This document shows positions 27,438 through 35,904 of a stretch of DNA of 64,000 nt, one piece after another; within the stretch, counting starts at the first letter, position 1, and each line of letters begins with the position of its first letter. Source of the DNA: Carnobacterium jeotgali MS3 (GTDB lineage Bacteria > Bacillota > Bacilli > Lactobacillales > Carnobacteriaceae); the NCBI RefSeq assembly GCF_000745125.1, contig NZ_JQNF01000010.1, positions 434,001-498,000 of the forward strand, in the 5' to 3' direction. Below the pieces are notes generated by a model that saw only the letters and a list, made by a program, of their open reading frames with translations, did not search any database and was not told where the DNA came from. The position numbers were made by a program, and so were the translations under genes.

Positions 27438-28120
27438 TAGAGTTCTTCCTTTCCAGCTAACGAGCGTCCACAGATAATTTCTAAATTTCCATTTCTGCAA
27501 CGCAATGCGTCGATAAATTGTTTTTCCTGATTTTGATCTTTCAATTCAATCGTATATTCAATCCGAAACAAACTTCCCATATTGGTCGTCTTCACTCTTA
27601 TCATCTGATAATTAGACAAGAATTGTTCGAAGATATCATCAAAAACAGCACTATAATCTAGATTTTCTGGAATTGTTATTTTTAATAACCGAACCCGTTC
27701 ACCCATTTCGCCAAAGCTGGAAAGATTTAATCCAACCATTGCGCCACAAATAATCACAGCAAATACTACAGCAAATCCAATATACCCCATTCCGGTTGCC
27801 AGCCCAACGGCCATTGCCAGAAAGATGCTGCTGATTTCCTTAGCTGAACCTGGTACAGAACGGAAACGAACTAAACTAAATGCCCCCATTACTGCAACAC
27901 CGGCTCCAACATTTCCATTGACCAGCATGATCACCATTTGTACCATAGCTGGTAATAGAAATAGAGTCATGACGAAACCTTTAGAAAATTGATTTCTATA
28001 CATATAGGTCCATGCTATAAATCCTCCTAAAACCAAACTTGACACCGTACAAAGTAGAAAACTCGTGATTGAAAACGCAGATGTACTTTCCATATATAAA
28101 CTATTAAACAACTCACTCAT
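27437..28120 (-). CDS. DUF4956 membrane protein
   Basis: 227 residues: three or four transmembrane helices in the first ~130 residues (SFLLCTVSSLVLGGFIAWTY, MTLFLLPAMVQMVIMLV, then two after the conserved RFRSVPGSAKEISSIFLAM), followed by a cytosolic alpha/beta domain of ~90 residues. This is the DUF4956 layout. Overlaps the VTC gene by 4 nt (ATGA) and the lipoprotein gene by 1 nt. The family recurs next to VTC-domain proteins; its function has not been established to my knowledge. A channel or scaffold for the VTC product is a guess. Confidence 0.85.
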   Translation of the reverse strand: MSELFNSLYMESTSAFSITSFLLCTVSSLVLGGFIAWTYMYRNQFSKGFVMTLFLLPAMVQMVIMLVNGNVGAGVAVMGAFSLVRFRSVPGSAKEISSIFLAMAVGLATGMGYIGFAVVFAVIICGAMVGLNLSSFGEMGERVRLLKITIPENLDYSAVFDDIFEQFLSNYQMIRVKTTNMGSLFRIEYTIELKDQNQEKQFIDALRCRNGNLEIICGRSLAGKEEL

Positions 28121-28866
28121 GCACTATAAACCTCTCTTTCTCTTGCTTCCATTATTGGTTCTTCTTGTTTTTTCAAATAATCTTTATACCCATTTGCATA
28201 TTTCGAAAATTTTGCTGGGTAAATTTGTTGCTCGGATAAGATACGAGCAAGCCATACAGGCATTGCCCCACAAATTTTTATTTCCATCAATAAGTGATTT
28301 TCCGGTAAAATCGGCTCTCCATAAGATCCAGATGACAAAGAAAGATCATGAGTGCGGTATAAAATTTCTTGATCAAATGTAATCCGAACATCGTTATCCA
28401 ATTTCCCAATATAAGCTAGTCTTTTATAAGACAAATACATGGCTGGTTTTAAGTCTGGATAAAAAGAAAGAACTGACTCAAATTCATGTACCTTTTGATC
28501 ATTGCTGATCGATTCCAGCTCATTTTGATGAGCTAAAAATCTTTCAGCATTTTTCAATTGCATCTTTGTTCTTCTTTTATAGACGATTCCATCAAATTTT
28601 TTCTTGATTTCCACATAGACTGAATCTTTTTTAGTTGGAATACCATAACTACGCAATCGAACTTTTTCTTTGTAGAGCGGTTTACTCATTGAGTGGCGTA
28701 TCAAGTACCAACTTGGGGTATCATAGTAAATATTTGTAATCAAATGCTTGCCGTATTGATCCAGTTCCATATACGGTCTAAGCTCTATAAGCAATTTATT
28801 CCATTGATCATACGTAATTAAATACTTTGTTTCCTTTCGTTCAAAAACACTTTGATAGTTAGCCAT
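28117..28866 (-). CDS. VTC-domain protein, polyphosphate-polymerase-like
   Basis: 249-residue protein of the VTC catalytic fold, a tunnel enzyme related to yeast Vtc4, which makes polyphosphate from ATP. Matching positions include ERKETKYLI, IYYDTPSWYLI, KVRLRSYG, VYVEIKKKFDGIVYKRR, YKRLAYIG, VRITFDQEI and LLMEIKICGAMPVW, i.e. the basic tunnel lining and both ExK pairs. No membrane helix, so presumably on the cytosolic face. Start ATG 28866 behind GGAGG. First gene of the operon. Whether bacterial members with DUF4956 truly make polyphosphate is not established. Confidence 0.85.
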   Translation of the reverse strand: MANYQSVFERKETKYLITYDQWNKLLIELRPYMELDQYGKHLITNIYYDTPSWYLIRHSMSKPLYKEKVRLRSYGIPTKKDSVYVEIKKKFDGIVYKRRTKMQLKNAERFLAHQNELESISNDQKVHEFESVLSFYPDLKPAMYLSYKRLAYIGKLDNDVRITFDQEILYRTHDLSLSSGSYGEPILPENHLLMEIKICGAMPVWLARILSEQQIYPAKFSKYANGYKDYLKKQEEPIMEAREREVYSA

Positions 28867-28894
28867 ATTTATTACCTCCTTACTCGATGGATAC

Positions 28895-28927
28895 AATATA
28901 AAACTTGAACCTTAATTGAACCTTAAG
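28895..28927 (-). promoter_or_regulatory. VTC operon promoter with tandem 11-bp OmpR-type repeats
   Basis: Plus strand carries TTGAACCTTAA twice without a gap (28905-28915 and 28916-28926). On the minus strand they sit 4 nt upstream of TATATT (28900-28895), covering the position of a -35 box, which is otherwise absent. Perfect 11-bp tandem spacing is what OmpR/PhoB regulators use to activate. The start codon is 29 nt further on. Confidence 0.7.
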
Positions 28928-29043
28928 TCTAAAATTTTAAAAGCAGATCTGTATGTCAGAAGCAACGCTAAGGCAACTAAAGAAATTCGTCTGCTTTTCA
29001 TGACAAAGATCTTAAAAAACACTGAATCGATGACATAAAAAGA

Positions 29044-29082
29044 AGAATGGCCCAATTTTCTTGAAGAAAATTGGGCCATTCT
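29044..29082 (-). terminator. terminator of the phospho-beta-glucosidase gene
   Basis: Perfect 17-bp stem AGAATGGCCCAATTTTC/GAAAATTGGGCCATTCT with a 5-nt loop, then TTCTTTTTAT on the minus strand. It insulates the VTC operon promoter from the upstream gene. The rest of 28930-29210 holds nothing else recognisable. Confidence 0.88.
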
Positions 29083-29212
29083 TTATTAAAGTTAGAACTG
29101 ATACTTTTTATTGTGTCAGTCTCCTTTTATTCGTATTCCTGATCGACAGACAAGCAGGCTGACATAATAAATCAGCTTACAACATGTTTTCCTGACTCTG
29201 ATGCTTCTTCTG

Positions 29213-30592
29213 TCAGGTTCTGTCAACTCCTTCAGTCAAACACTTCCCATCTGTTTTAATGACTTCTTTGAACCATTCATAACTTTTCTTCGGAACTCTC
29301 TTCATGTCTTTCAGATCATGGTTATCACGGTTCACATACACTACTCCATAACGTTTACGCATGTCTCCTTGTGAACTCAAAATATCAATCAAGCCCCATC
29401 CAAGATAGCCCATTACTTCTACTCCGTCGATGTACATAGCGTCATACATGGCTAATAAATGTTTCTTATGATAATCGATGCGATAGTCATCTTCTATTAG
29501 ATTCGTTCCATCCCACTCTTCTTTCACTCCAATACCATTTTCAATTGGAAAGACGGGTAACTGATAGCGCTGGTACAATTTGTTTAACACATCTCGGAAT
29601 CCAAGTGGATCAATCTGCCAGTTCCATTCCGTAGTATCTAAATGCGGATTGTCTAATCTACCGTAATCCATATACTCATTTGGAATGGTTCCCGCTGGAA
29701 TCTTTTCAGCACTGATGGTTGACGAAGCATAATAACTAAAACTTATAAAATCATTCTTCTGATTTTGAATTGTTTCTAATTCTCCAGATAATATGTTCAT
29801 ATCAATTTCATTGTTCTTCACAAACTGCATCATTTCTTTTGAATACGTTCCTTTTGTATAAGCGTCAAGTAACGTATAGTTTACAAATTCATCCCATTTT
29901 CTAGCTGCTAGAATATCTCCAGGTTTGCAAGTAGCTGGATAAACTTCACTGTAAGCTAACATTCCACCAATCTGAGCGTCCGTTGTTTCGTGAAGATAAT
30001 TGGCAATTTCAGCATGAGCCACCATGACATTGTGTAAAATTTGATATAATTCGTTTGCCGTCTTTTCTCCCTGTAAATATCCACTGATTCTAAATGCTTC
30101 TGGTACATGATAGAGATTCTGCTCATTGAATACGATCCAGTACTTCACTTTATCCGCATAACGATCGACCATTTCTTTTCCGTATCTGACGAAGGCATTC
30201 AGTACTTCTTTTGAAACTAACCCATTATACTCTTCTGCTAAATACAAAGGCATGTCAAAATGATACAGACAGATCATCGGTTCGATGCCTCTTTCAATTA
30301 GTCCATCAATGAATCGATCATAATAAGCAATGCCTTCTTCATTCACTTCACCGTTACCGTTTTCAATCACTCGTGACCAAGAAATCTGGAACCGATACAT
30401 ATTCATGCCTAAGTCCTTGATGTGATCTAGATCTTGTTCAAACTGATGGTAATTATCATTCGCAAATTTCCAATCACTTGCATGTTCTGTTGCTTCTCTT
30501 ACATCATAAACAGATGGGCTCTTACCACCTTCGTCCCATCCTCCCTCAGTTTGCATGCTTGATACTGAGTTACCCCAGAAAAATTTAGTCAT
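29213..30592 (-). CDS. GH1 6-phospho-beta-glucosidase
   Basis: 459-residue family 1 glycoside hydrolase. The acid/base Glu is in WIVFNEQNL and the nucleophile in FPIENGIGV. The phosphate-site triad expected for 6-phospho substrates is present in LSSQGDMRKRYG (Ser, Lys, Tyr), so it should cleave PTS-imported phospho-disaccharides such as cellobiose- or salicin-phosphate. No PTS genes lie nearby, so the transporter must be elsewhere. It interrupts the stretch between the VTC operon and its likely two-component system. Confidence 0.9.
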   Translation of the reverse strand: MTKFFWGNSVSSMQTEGGWDEGGKSPSVYDVREATEHASDWKFANDNYHQFEQDLDHIKDLGMNMYRFQISWSRVIENGNGEVNEEGIAYYDRFIDGLIERGIEPMICLYHFDMPLYLAEEYNGLVSKEVLNAFVRYGKEMVDRYADKVKYWIVFNEQNLYHVPEAFRISGYLQGEKTANELYQILHNVMVAHAEIANYLHETTDAQIGGMLAYSEVYPATCKPGDILAARKWDEFVNYTLLDAYTKGTYSKEMMQFVKNNEIDMNILSGELETIQNQKNDFISFSYYASSTISAEKIPAGTIPNEYMDYGRLDNPHLDTTEWNWQIDPLGFRDVLNKLYQRYQLPVFPIENGIGVKEEWDGTNLIEDDYRIDYHKKHLLAMYDAMYIDGVEVMGYLGWGLIDILSSQGDMRKRYGVVYVNRDNHDLKDMKRVPKKSYEWFKEVIKTDGKCLTEGVDRT

Positions 30593-30621
30593 CGTCTAGT
30601 CTCCTCGTTTTAGATTTAAAA

Positions 30622-30670
30622 TGTAATCGGTTTATACTCATACTCTAGCAAAGTTTTATTTTTATGTAAA
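30622..30670 (-). promoter_or_regulatory. GH1 promoter with candidate cre site
   Basis: Minus strand TTTACA (30670-30665), 17 nt, TAGAGT (30647-30642). Seven nt downstream, TGTAATCGGTTTAT (30622-30635 plus strand) matches 12 of 14 positions of the CcpA cre consensus, a typical roadblock position for catabolite repression. Confidence 0.55.
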
Positions 30671-30828
30671 GACCAGAATATATTACAACACGAATCATGT
30701 AAAGCCTTTCATTTGCAAAGTATTTTCTAAAAGATAGAAGCGATTATTTGGTCTGTCTGGTCATACTATGAACGGCACTTTTTTATCGAAAATGACGAAA
30801 TAAAGATACCTAAACTGGACAAAGAAAA

Positions 30829-30861
30829 GACAAGTCTTCTGATTTATATCAGTGACTTGCC
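30829..30861 (-). terminator. terminator of the two-component operon
   Basis: Stem CAAGTC/GACTTG with an inner CTGAT/ATCAG; followed on the minus strand by TCTTTTCTTT. Position directly after the kinase gene fits. The remaining 30671-30828 gap shows no gene. Confidence 0.6.
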
Positions 30862-30869
30862 CAAATTTT

Positions 30870-32108
30870 TTATTTTAATGGCATTACAACTTCAAAAGCA
30901 ATGGTTTCTTCATTCAACGGGCTAGCTTTGATTTGTCCATGGTAGCTTTCAACTATAGCAGCGGCCAATGACAATCCAATGCCATATCCACCAGCAGTGT
31001 GCCTTCTTGCTTGGTCTTCCCGGTAAAAACGATCAAATAGCCGATCAAAATTTTGTGGCATTTCACTAACAGTATTGGAAACAATCAATCTGATTTTATG
31101 TTGATGACTATCTAAACGGACTTGAATGGTTCCCGGTTCTCGAACATATTTATTCGCATTGTCCATTAAAAGTGAACACAACTTGTTGATTGCCTCCATT
31201 TCTGCTTGGATAATGATATTGGGCTGGATATTTAATGAAACAGTAACATTTTTTTGTTCACCAATCAGAATGTATGGTTCGCATGTCTCACGTAAAACTT
31301 GCGAGAAATCAACGGATTCAATTTTAGGTTGATAGGTTTCTTCTTCCATCTGTGTTAACTGAAGCATGCTTTCCATTAAACCATTTAAACGGCGAATTTG
31401 TTTTCCTGTACTTTTGGTCCATTCAGTATCTCCGTTAAGCATTTTCTGAACGTCATTATTAGCTGAAATAATAGCCAGAGGCGTTTTAATTTCATGACCC
31501 ATATCGGTAATAAATTGCTTTTGACGGTCAATACTTTCTTGGACAGGTTTAACAATTTTTTTTGAAAAATAGAAAACCAGCAAAAAAATAAAAGCTAAAC
31601 TAATTAATCCAATCGATAATGAGTTTTGCAAGAATGTTCGCATAGTCTGTAATTCTCGTTGACTATCAACGAAGAGCAATAAAAAGGTTCCATCCTCTTT
31701 CTCTACAACTTTATAACGAAAATCATCTAGATATCCTTTTGTTTTGTTAGAAGTTAAAACTTCTTCCGCGTATATCTGGCCAGCTTCAGAATCAACCGAC
31801 CGAATCCTTGTTGTATCAATTTGAATGATTTGTCGATTTGAATTAGTGATTACAGTAAAATAGCGGGTCTCAAAAGGAGTCTCTGCTGAAACCGCCTGAT
31901 TTGGCGGCAAGTTTCCTGATTCTTGTTTTTTAAATTCCTCAGCAGGAAATTCTCCGCCATTTTCAGCCAAGATGCTCAATATCTCATCTGCTCGTTCTGC
32001 TGCATGAAAGTAATTTGTAACATTCAATGCTACTAAGACAACGAACATCACTAGAAAAACTACGGCCATCGTAACAAGAATAAATTTTTTCCTCAGCTTC
32101 TCTATCAT
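30870..32108 (-). CDS. sensor histidine kinase (OmpR-partner type)
   Basis: 412-residue membrane kinase: TM1 ~10-30, an extracellular region of ~125 residues, TM2 ~160-182, then HisKA with phospho-acceptor His205 (MGHEIKTPL), N box (LLMDNANKYV) and G box (GGYGIGLSLAAAIV). No separate HAMP is obvious. The sensor region has no recognisable ligand fold. Overlaps the response-regulator gene by 4 nt. Plausibly controls the VTC operon. Confidence 0.9.
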   Translation of the reverse strand: MIEKLRKKFILVTMAVVFLVMFVVLVALNVTNYFHAAERADEILSILAENGGEFPAEEFKKQESGNLPPNQAVSAETPFETRYFTVITNSNRQIIQIDTTRIRSVDSEAGQIYAEEVLTSNKTKGYLDDFRYKVVEKEDGTFLLLFVDSQRELQTMRTFLQNSLSIGLISLAFIFLLVFYFSKKIVKPVQESIDRQKQFITDMGHEIKTPLAIISANNDVQKMLNGDTEWTKSTGKQIRRLNGLMESMLQLTQMEEETYQPKIESVDFSQVLRETCEPYILIGEQKNVTVSLNIQPNIIIQAEMEAINKLCSLLMDNANKYVREPGTIQVRLDSHQHKIRLIVSNTVSEMPQNFDRLFDRFYREDQARRHTAGGYGIGLSLAAAIVESYHGQIKASPLNEETIAFEVVMPLK

Positions 32109-32779
32109 TCAATAACCTCCAGCGAATAACCCACACCACGAGTGGCAACTATTTTCACGTGAACATCCAGTTCTGCTAATTTTTTTCGCAAATTACTTAA
32201 ATGTACCCATATACTGTTCATTTCAATATCCGAATCCCAACCCCAGATACGTTCTATCATTTGGTCGGCTGAAAAAATTTGTTTTGGATTTTCCATTAAT
32301 AATTGCAAGATTTGACATTCTTTATTTGATAACTTTATCTCGTCTTGACCATTGCTGATACGCATAATATCTTTGTTCAATTCTAAGTCTTCAAATGTTA
32401 AATTATTCGCTTGTAAGACCGTTTTCCGGCGTGTCATAGCCCGTATACGCGCTAGTAATTCTCCCATCGCAAATGGTTTGGTTAAATAATCATCTGCTCC
32501 TAGATCCAGCCCATCGATTCGATTCTCGATAGCGGACTTTGCGGTCAAGAGCAAGATTGGGGTCTGATTACCTTCACTTCGTAATTTTTCTAAAACTTCC
32601 ATTCCAGAAAGTTTCGGCATCATGATATCAAGAATAATCCCATCATATTCAGCCAAAACAGCATACTCATATGCATCTTTCCCATCATGAACGCTATCGA
32701 CAGTGTAGCCTTCATTTTCCAAAATCACTTGAATGGCACGAGCTAATTCTGCTTCATCCTCTGCTATCAACAACCTCAT
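32105..32779 (-). CDS. OmpR-family response regulator
   Basis: 224-residue regulator. The receiver has acidic pair E7/D8, phospho-acceptor Asp51 (IILDIMMPKLSG) and Lys in LLLTAKSA; residues ~125-222 are the winged helix (ELNKDIMRI... SNLRKKLAELDVHVKIVATRGVGYSL). ATG 32779 is chosen behind GAGGAGG. Members bind tandem direct repeats of ~11 bp, the pattern found at the VTC operon promoter. Confidence 0.92.
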   Translation of the reverse strand: MRLLIAEDEAELARAIQVILENEGYTVDSVHDGKDAYEYAVLAEYDGIILDIMMPKLSGMEVLEKLRSEGNQTPILLLTAKSAIENRIDGLDLGADDYLTKPFAMGELLARIRAMTRRKTVLQANNLTFEDLELNKDIMRISNGQDEIKLSNKECQILQLLMENPKQIFSADQMIERIWGWDSDIEMNSIWVHLSNLRKKLAELDVHVKIVATRGVGYSLEVIE

Positions 32780-32810
32780 TATCCAGACCTCCTCAAACCT
32801 TCTTTTGATT

Positions 32811-32839
32811 AGCATATTCTACTCTGCTAAGATGCGCAA
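32811..32839 (-). promoter_or_regulatory. promoter of the two-component operon
   Basis: Minus strand TTGCGC (32839-32834), 17 nt, TATGCT (32816-32811), 32 nt from the start codon. No copy of the TTGAACCTTAA repeat is seen here, so autoregulation by the same site is not evident. Confidence 0.5.
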
Positions 32840-32968
32840 GAACATTTATTTTCAGTAAATTTTCTTAGCATCACTCTGTATCTATTCTTTTATTTACGTT
32901 CATACATACTAAAAAGGGTGTAGATAAGCTTTAATCTGATTTATTGTTTTAACGATCTGGCAACGATA

Positions 32969-33057
32969 ACTATATCGCGGTACGATACTTTTATCTTGCT
33001 AACTATATCACACCGTGATATAGTTTAACTAACAAATACATCGAGGTGTGATATAGT
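32969..33057 (+). promoter_or_regulatory. padR promoter with multiple palindromic operators
   Basis: A perfect inverted repeat ACTATATCAC-ACC-GTGATATAGT (33002-33024) lies between TTGCTA (32996-33001) and covers TATAGT (33019-33024), 17 nt apart. A degenerate copy starts ACTATATCGCGG (32969-32989) and a half site GTGATATAGT (33048-33057) ends 1 nt before the start codon. PadR dimers bind ATAT-containing palindromes of this sort; autorepression is likely. Confidence 0.75.
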
Positions 33058-33058
33058 A

Positions 33059-33373
33059 ATGGATACTAAATTAAAGAAGTCTTATTTTCCAATGACTGAA
33101 ACAGCATTCTATATTCTTTTATCTTTAGCTACACCTAGACACGGATATGCGATTATTGATCATGTTGAACAACTGACTAAAAAGCGAATTTCACTAGGAC
33201 CAGGAACCATTTACGGAACGTTATCAAAGATGAAAAAAGATGGTTTGATCGAACCGGTAAAAGAAGAAAACAATCGAAAGATTTATCAAATCACACGATT
33301 AGGAAAAGAAATTTTAGAGATTGAGAAAGCTCGAATCAAAGAACTTTATATGAATTCTAAGGGAGGGATATAA
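33059..33373 (+). CDS. PadR-family transcriptional regulator
   Basis: 104-residue PadR regulator: AFYILLSLATPRHGYAIIDHV and ISLGPGTIYGTLSKMKKDGLIEPV form the winged helix, with a short C-terminal dimerisation helix (PadR subfamily 2). The only RBS-like sequence, GAGGTG, overlaps the operator half site. Coupled to a DUF2812 gene 2 nt downstream; the pair is common in Firmicutes. Confidence 0.92.
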   Translation: MDTKLKKSYFPMTETAFYILLSLATPRHGYAIIDHVEQLTKKRISLGPGTIYGTLSKMKKDGLIEPVKEENNRKIYQITRLGKEILEIEKARIKELYMNSKGGI

Positions 33374-33375
33374 TT

Positions 33376-33918
33376 ATGGAGAAAAAAATCTTTAAGTTTA
33401 TTACAGTAGATCAATTAGAAAAAGAGCAAGAGTTTTTGCATGATATGGATTTAAAAGGTTGGCATTTTAAGTGTTACAAGAACTTAAGGTACCATTTTGA
33501 ACAAACTCCTCCAGCGAATTATGTTTATCGGATCGACTACAAAGAAACACTAGAAGATCTAGATGAGTATCTAGCTATTTTTGAAGATGCAGGTTGGGAA
33601 GTGGTTTACTCTTATCCTATATTTCAAGGCAGTTGGATTTATTTTAGAAAACTTAGCACGACTGAATCTCGAGATCTTGAAATTTTTTCGGACAAGGATT
33701 CGATGGTTGATTTATTGAAAAAAGTAAGAACGCACTGGACTCGATTTGGAACAGCTATGTCACTTTTGTTGCTTTTTTTTACAATCTTAAATTTATTTGT
33801 CTCCAGGTCCCTTATTAGTGGTGTTATAACAGCTCTTTTTTTCTTTGTTATTGTAATTCTCTACGTAAAGCTTTTCATTAATCTAACTAAAAAAATCAAA
33901 CAACTAGAGCAGAATTAA
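33376..33918 (+). CDS. DUF2812 membrane protein
   Basis: 180 residues: a soluble N-terminal domain (~1-105) with the DUF2812 features (EFLHDMDLKGWHFKCY, YRIDYKET, AGWEVVYSYPIFQGSWIYFRK) followed by two transmembrane helices (~122-165). Function unknown. Usually co-transcribed with a PadR repressor, as here; RBS AAGGGAGGG. A role in membrane stress is possible but not shown by the sequence. Confidence 0.88.
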   Translation: MEKKIFKFITVDQLEKEQEFLHDMDLKGWHFKCYKNLRYHFEQTPPANYVYRIDYKETLEDLDEYLAIFEDAGWEVVYSYPIFQGSWIYFRKLSTTESRDLEIFSDKDSMVDLLKKVRTHWTRFGTAMSLLLLFFTILNLFVSRSLISGVITALFFFVIVILYVKLFINLTKKIKQLEQN

Positions 33919-34096
33919 GATCTTTATTTGATTGTTTTTGAAGAATACGGTATCTCTTACGAGCAAATAAAATGTATTTCAGGTCGTAACCAATTGATTG
34001 CAACATATAATTCAAATTAAATATCAACCATCCTCTATCTCTTGATGATAGAATATAAGAGTAACTAAAATAGGCTAATGAAATGAGGTGCTTTAC

Positions 34097-34699
34097 ATGA
34101 ACACAAATAATAGCGATAAACAAAACAGCCATCTTGATTTAACCGATCCAGATGTAAAAGAAATTTTTTCCCTCTATAAAAATCACGAGGAAGTTCCTTA
34201 TATTTCACCGAAACGCAACTTGAAAGAGTGGTTAGATTTGGTGAGTATCAGTTCCGAAAGCTTAGTTCCTAAACGAAACATGATGCGGTTTAAAGAAGAC
34301 ATCCTTCCTGGTCATCTTATTTTGTTATGGCGTATTCAGTTCGGCACGTTTACAACTAGCAGCGGCTACCCTAAATATTTTGAATATGATTATGGCATCA
34401 ATGCAGAACAAGCTCTTAAAGAAGTCATCAAAAAAGGGTACGCAAATCAGTTGTCGGCGATGGATTCTTTGCCCTACTTAAACGCTGCACAACTAAAAGC
34501 CGTCTTGAAACAATTTGGACTTAAAGGGTACTCTAAGTTGAATAAAGAAGGACTTATGGAACTAGCTCAAGCAGAGTTGACAGAAGATCAAATCAGTCCT
34601 TGTTTTACTATCAGAGGCTATAAAATCACCCAAGCTGGAACAGAGATCCTTGCTAACTATCCAGAAGTCGTTGATCGTCACCCTAAAAAGAAGTATTAA
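34097..34699 (+). CDS. SAP-motif protein, hypothetical
   Basis: 200-residue soluble protein. Residues ~130-165 (LNAAQLKAVLKQFGLKG... LNKEGLMELAQAEL) form a SAP-like helix-hairpin, a motif that often binds nucleic acid. The N-terminal part (PKRNLKEWLDLVSISSESLVPKRNMM) is typical of uncharacterised Firmicute proteins. GAGGTG 6 nt before ATG 34097 sets the start. The 33919-34096 gap holds no gene. Confidence 0.65.
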   Translation: MNTNNSDKQNSHLDLTDPDVKEIFSLYKNHEEVPYISPKRNLKEWLDLVSISSESLVPKRNMMRFKEDILPGHLILLWRIQFGTFTTSSGYPKYFEYDYGINAEQALKEVIKKGYANQLSAMDSLPYLNAAQLKAVLKQFGLKGYSKLNKEGLMELAQAELTEDQISPCFTIRGYKITQAGTEILANYPEVVDRHPKKKY

Positions 34700-34705
34700 T
34701 CTATT

Positions 34706-34747
34706 GTATAAAGAAGGCACTCTCAAACGAGAATGCCTTCTTTATAC
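34706..34747. terminator. bidirectional terminator
   Basis: Stem GTATAAAGAAGGCA/TGCCTTCTTTATAC with an additional CTC/GAG near the apex. Serves the SAP gene and the convergent phytoene-synthase-like gene, whose stop codon follows 2 nt later. Confidence 0.85.
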
Positions 34748-34748
34748 T

Positions 34749-35579
34749 TTATTTTTCATCTACTTCTTTTTGAACTTCTTTAACGGTCTGCTCTACTTCT
34801 GCTCGGGACATTTTTTTCTCCCCTTTTTTCATAGCTGCTAAACTTTTATGCGCAAAAGCAAGCGGCAAGCGACAAAACAGAATCGTACTTTTTTCATTAA
34901 GTGTCTCAATATAAGCATCCGCTTGTGCTAAATTCTCATCTGCATATGCAAACAATTGATCTCTTGACCAATCATCTGGAACAAAGCTGACACTACGTTC
35001 TTCTTTATCTTCTTTTTGGTTACGCAAAATGTTAACAATTTGAAGCCCACGACCAAACTCAATCGCAAGTTCTTCATTTGTTTCTTGGCCATAAGACCAG
35101 TTCCACAATTTAGAAAGGTAAACACCAACACAACCTGCAACATAGTAAGTATAGTCGTCTAAATCTTCTTTTGTATGTACTTGCCAATTTTCTTTTGCCC
35201 ATTTTGCCATACCAAATGCCATTTCACTAGCTGTTTCCATCATTAATGAACGCGAACCTTCTGGACATGCTTGAATCCAATCGACTAAGCGAATAGACAC
35301 TTCAGGTAATTGCTCTTTTACAGGAGCGATAATGTCGCAATACTCCTCTTGTGTAAATGGTCGTTTGAAGAGCTCGCTTAATTGCATTAAAAGATCAAAT
35401 TTGGTCGTATTTTGAATACTCTCATGGTCTTCAATCTCATCTATTGCTCGTAAAACTAAGTAAGCAGATGCAACTGAATATTTTAAATCTGCTTTCAAAA
35501 AAGTAATAGGAATATAAAATGTTCGGCTAGTTTCTTTTAAAACTCGCATGGCATCTTTAGGGTATTTCTCTTTGTTCAT
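34749..35579 (-). CDS. squalene/phytoene synthase family protein
   Basis: 276-residue all-helical prenyl-condensing-enzyme homologue. The first Asp-rich motif DEIED (47-51) is intact. The second site reads LQIVNILRNQKED: Asn187 replaces the first Asp of the usual RDxxED. Family members join two prenyl diphosphates head-to-head (phytoene, squalene, dehydrosqualene); the altered motif makes activity uncertain. No desaturase or other carotenoid gene is nearby. RBS AAAGGACGG. Confidence 0.8.
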   Translation of the reverse strand: MNKEKYPKDAMRVLKETSRTFYIPITFLKADLKYSVASAYLVLRAIDEIEDHESIQNTTKFDLLMQLSELFKRPFTQEEYCDIIAPVKEQLPEVSIRLVDWIQACPEGSRSLMMETASEMAFGMAKWAKENWQVHTKEDLDDYTYYVAGCVGVYLSKLWNWSYGQETNEELAIEFGRGLQIVNILRNQKEDKEERSVSFVPDDWSRDQLFAYADENLAQADAYIETLNEKSTILFCRLPLAFAHKSLAAMKKGEKKMSRAEVEQTVKEVQKEVDEK

Positions 35580-35904
35580 TATTTCGCCGTCCTTTAAACT
35601 AAATTATCTCTATTATACAGAATATATCAAAAAGATTCATAATGCTACGGAACAAATTAAGAAAGAAATTAGAATTTTTTATGTTTTTATGTGTTATCCA
35701 TAAAATTTTTGGATTTATCTGAATGTAATGCTACAATAACACTCTATTTATTGTTAACATTCAGTTAAATAAATTGGTTTTCTAAGGAATTTTTTTAATC
35801 TACGTATGAAGAAGTTCTCTGTATTAAAGAGTGTTATTTTACTTTATAATTCTTTCGTACTAAAATAAGGAATAAGTATACATCATAGAATAGGAGACTT
35901 CGAA

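Noticed and set aside
28065-28382. 105-codon plus-strand frame in the VTC gene
   Set aside because: Antisense to the VTC/DUF4956 overlap region; composition is not protein-like.
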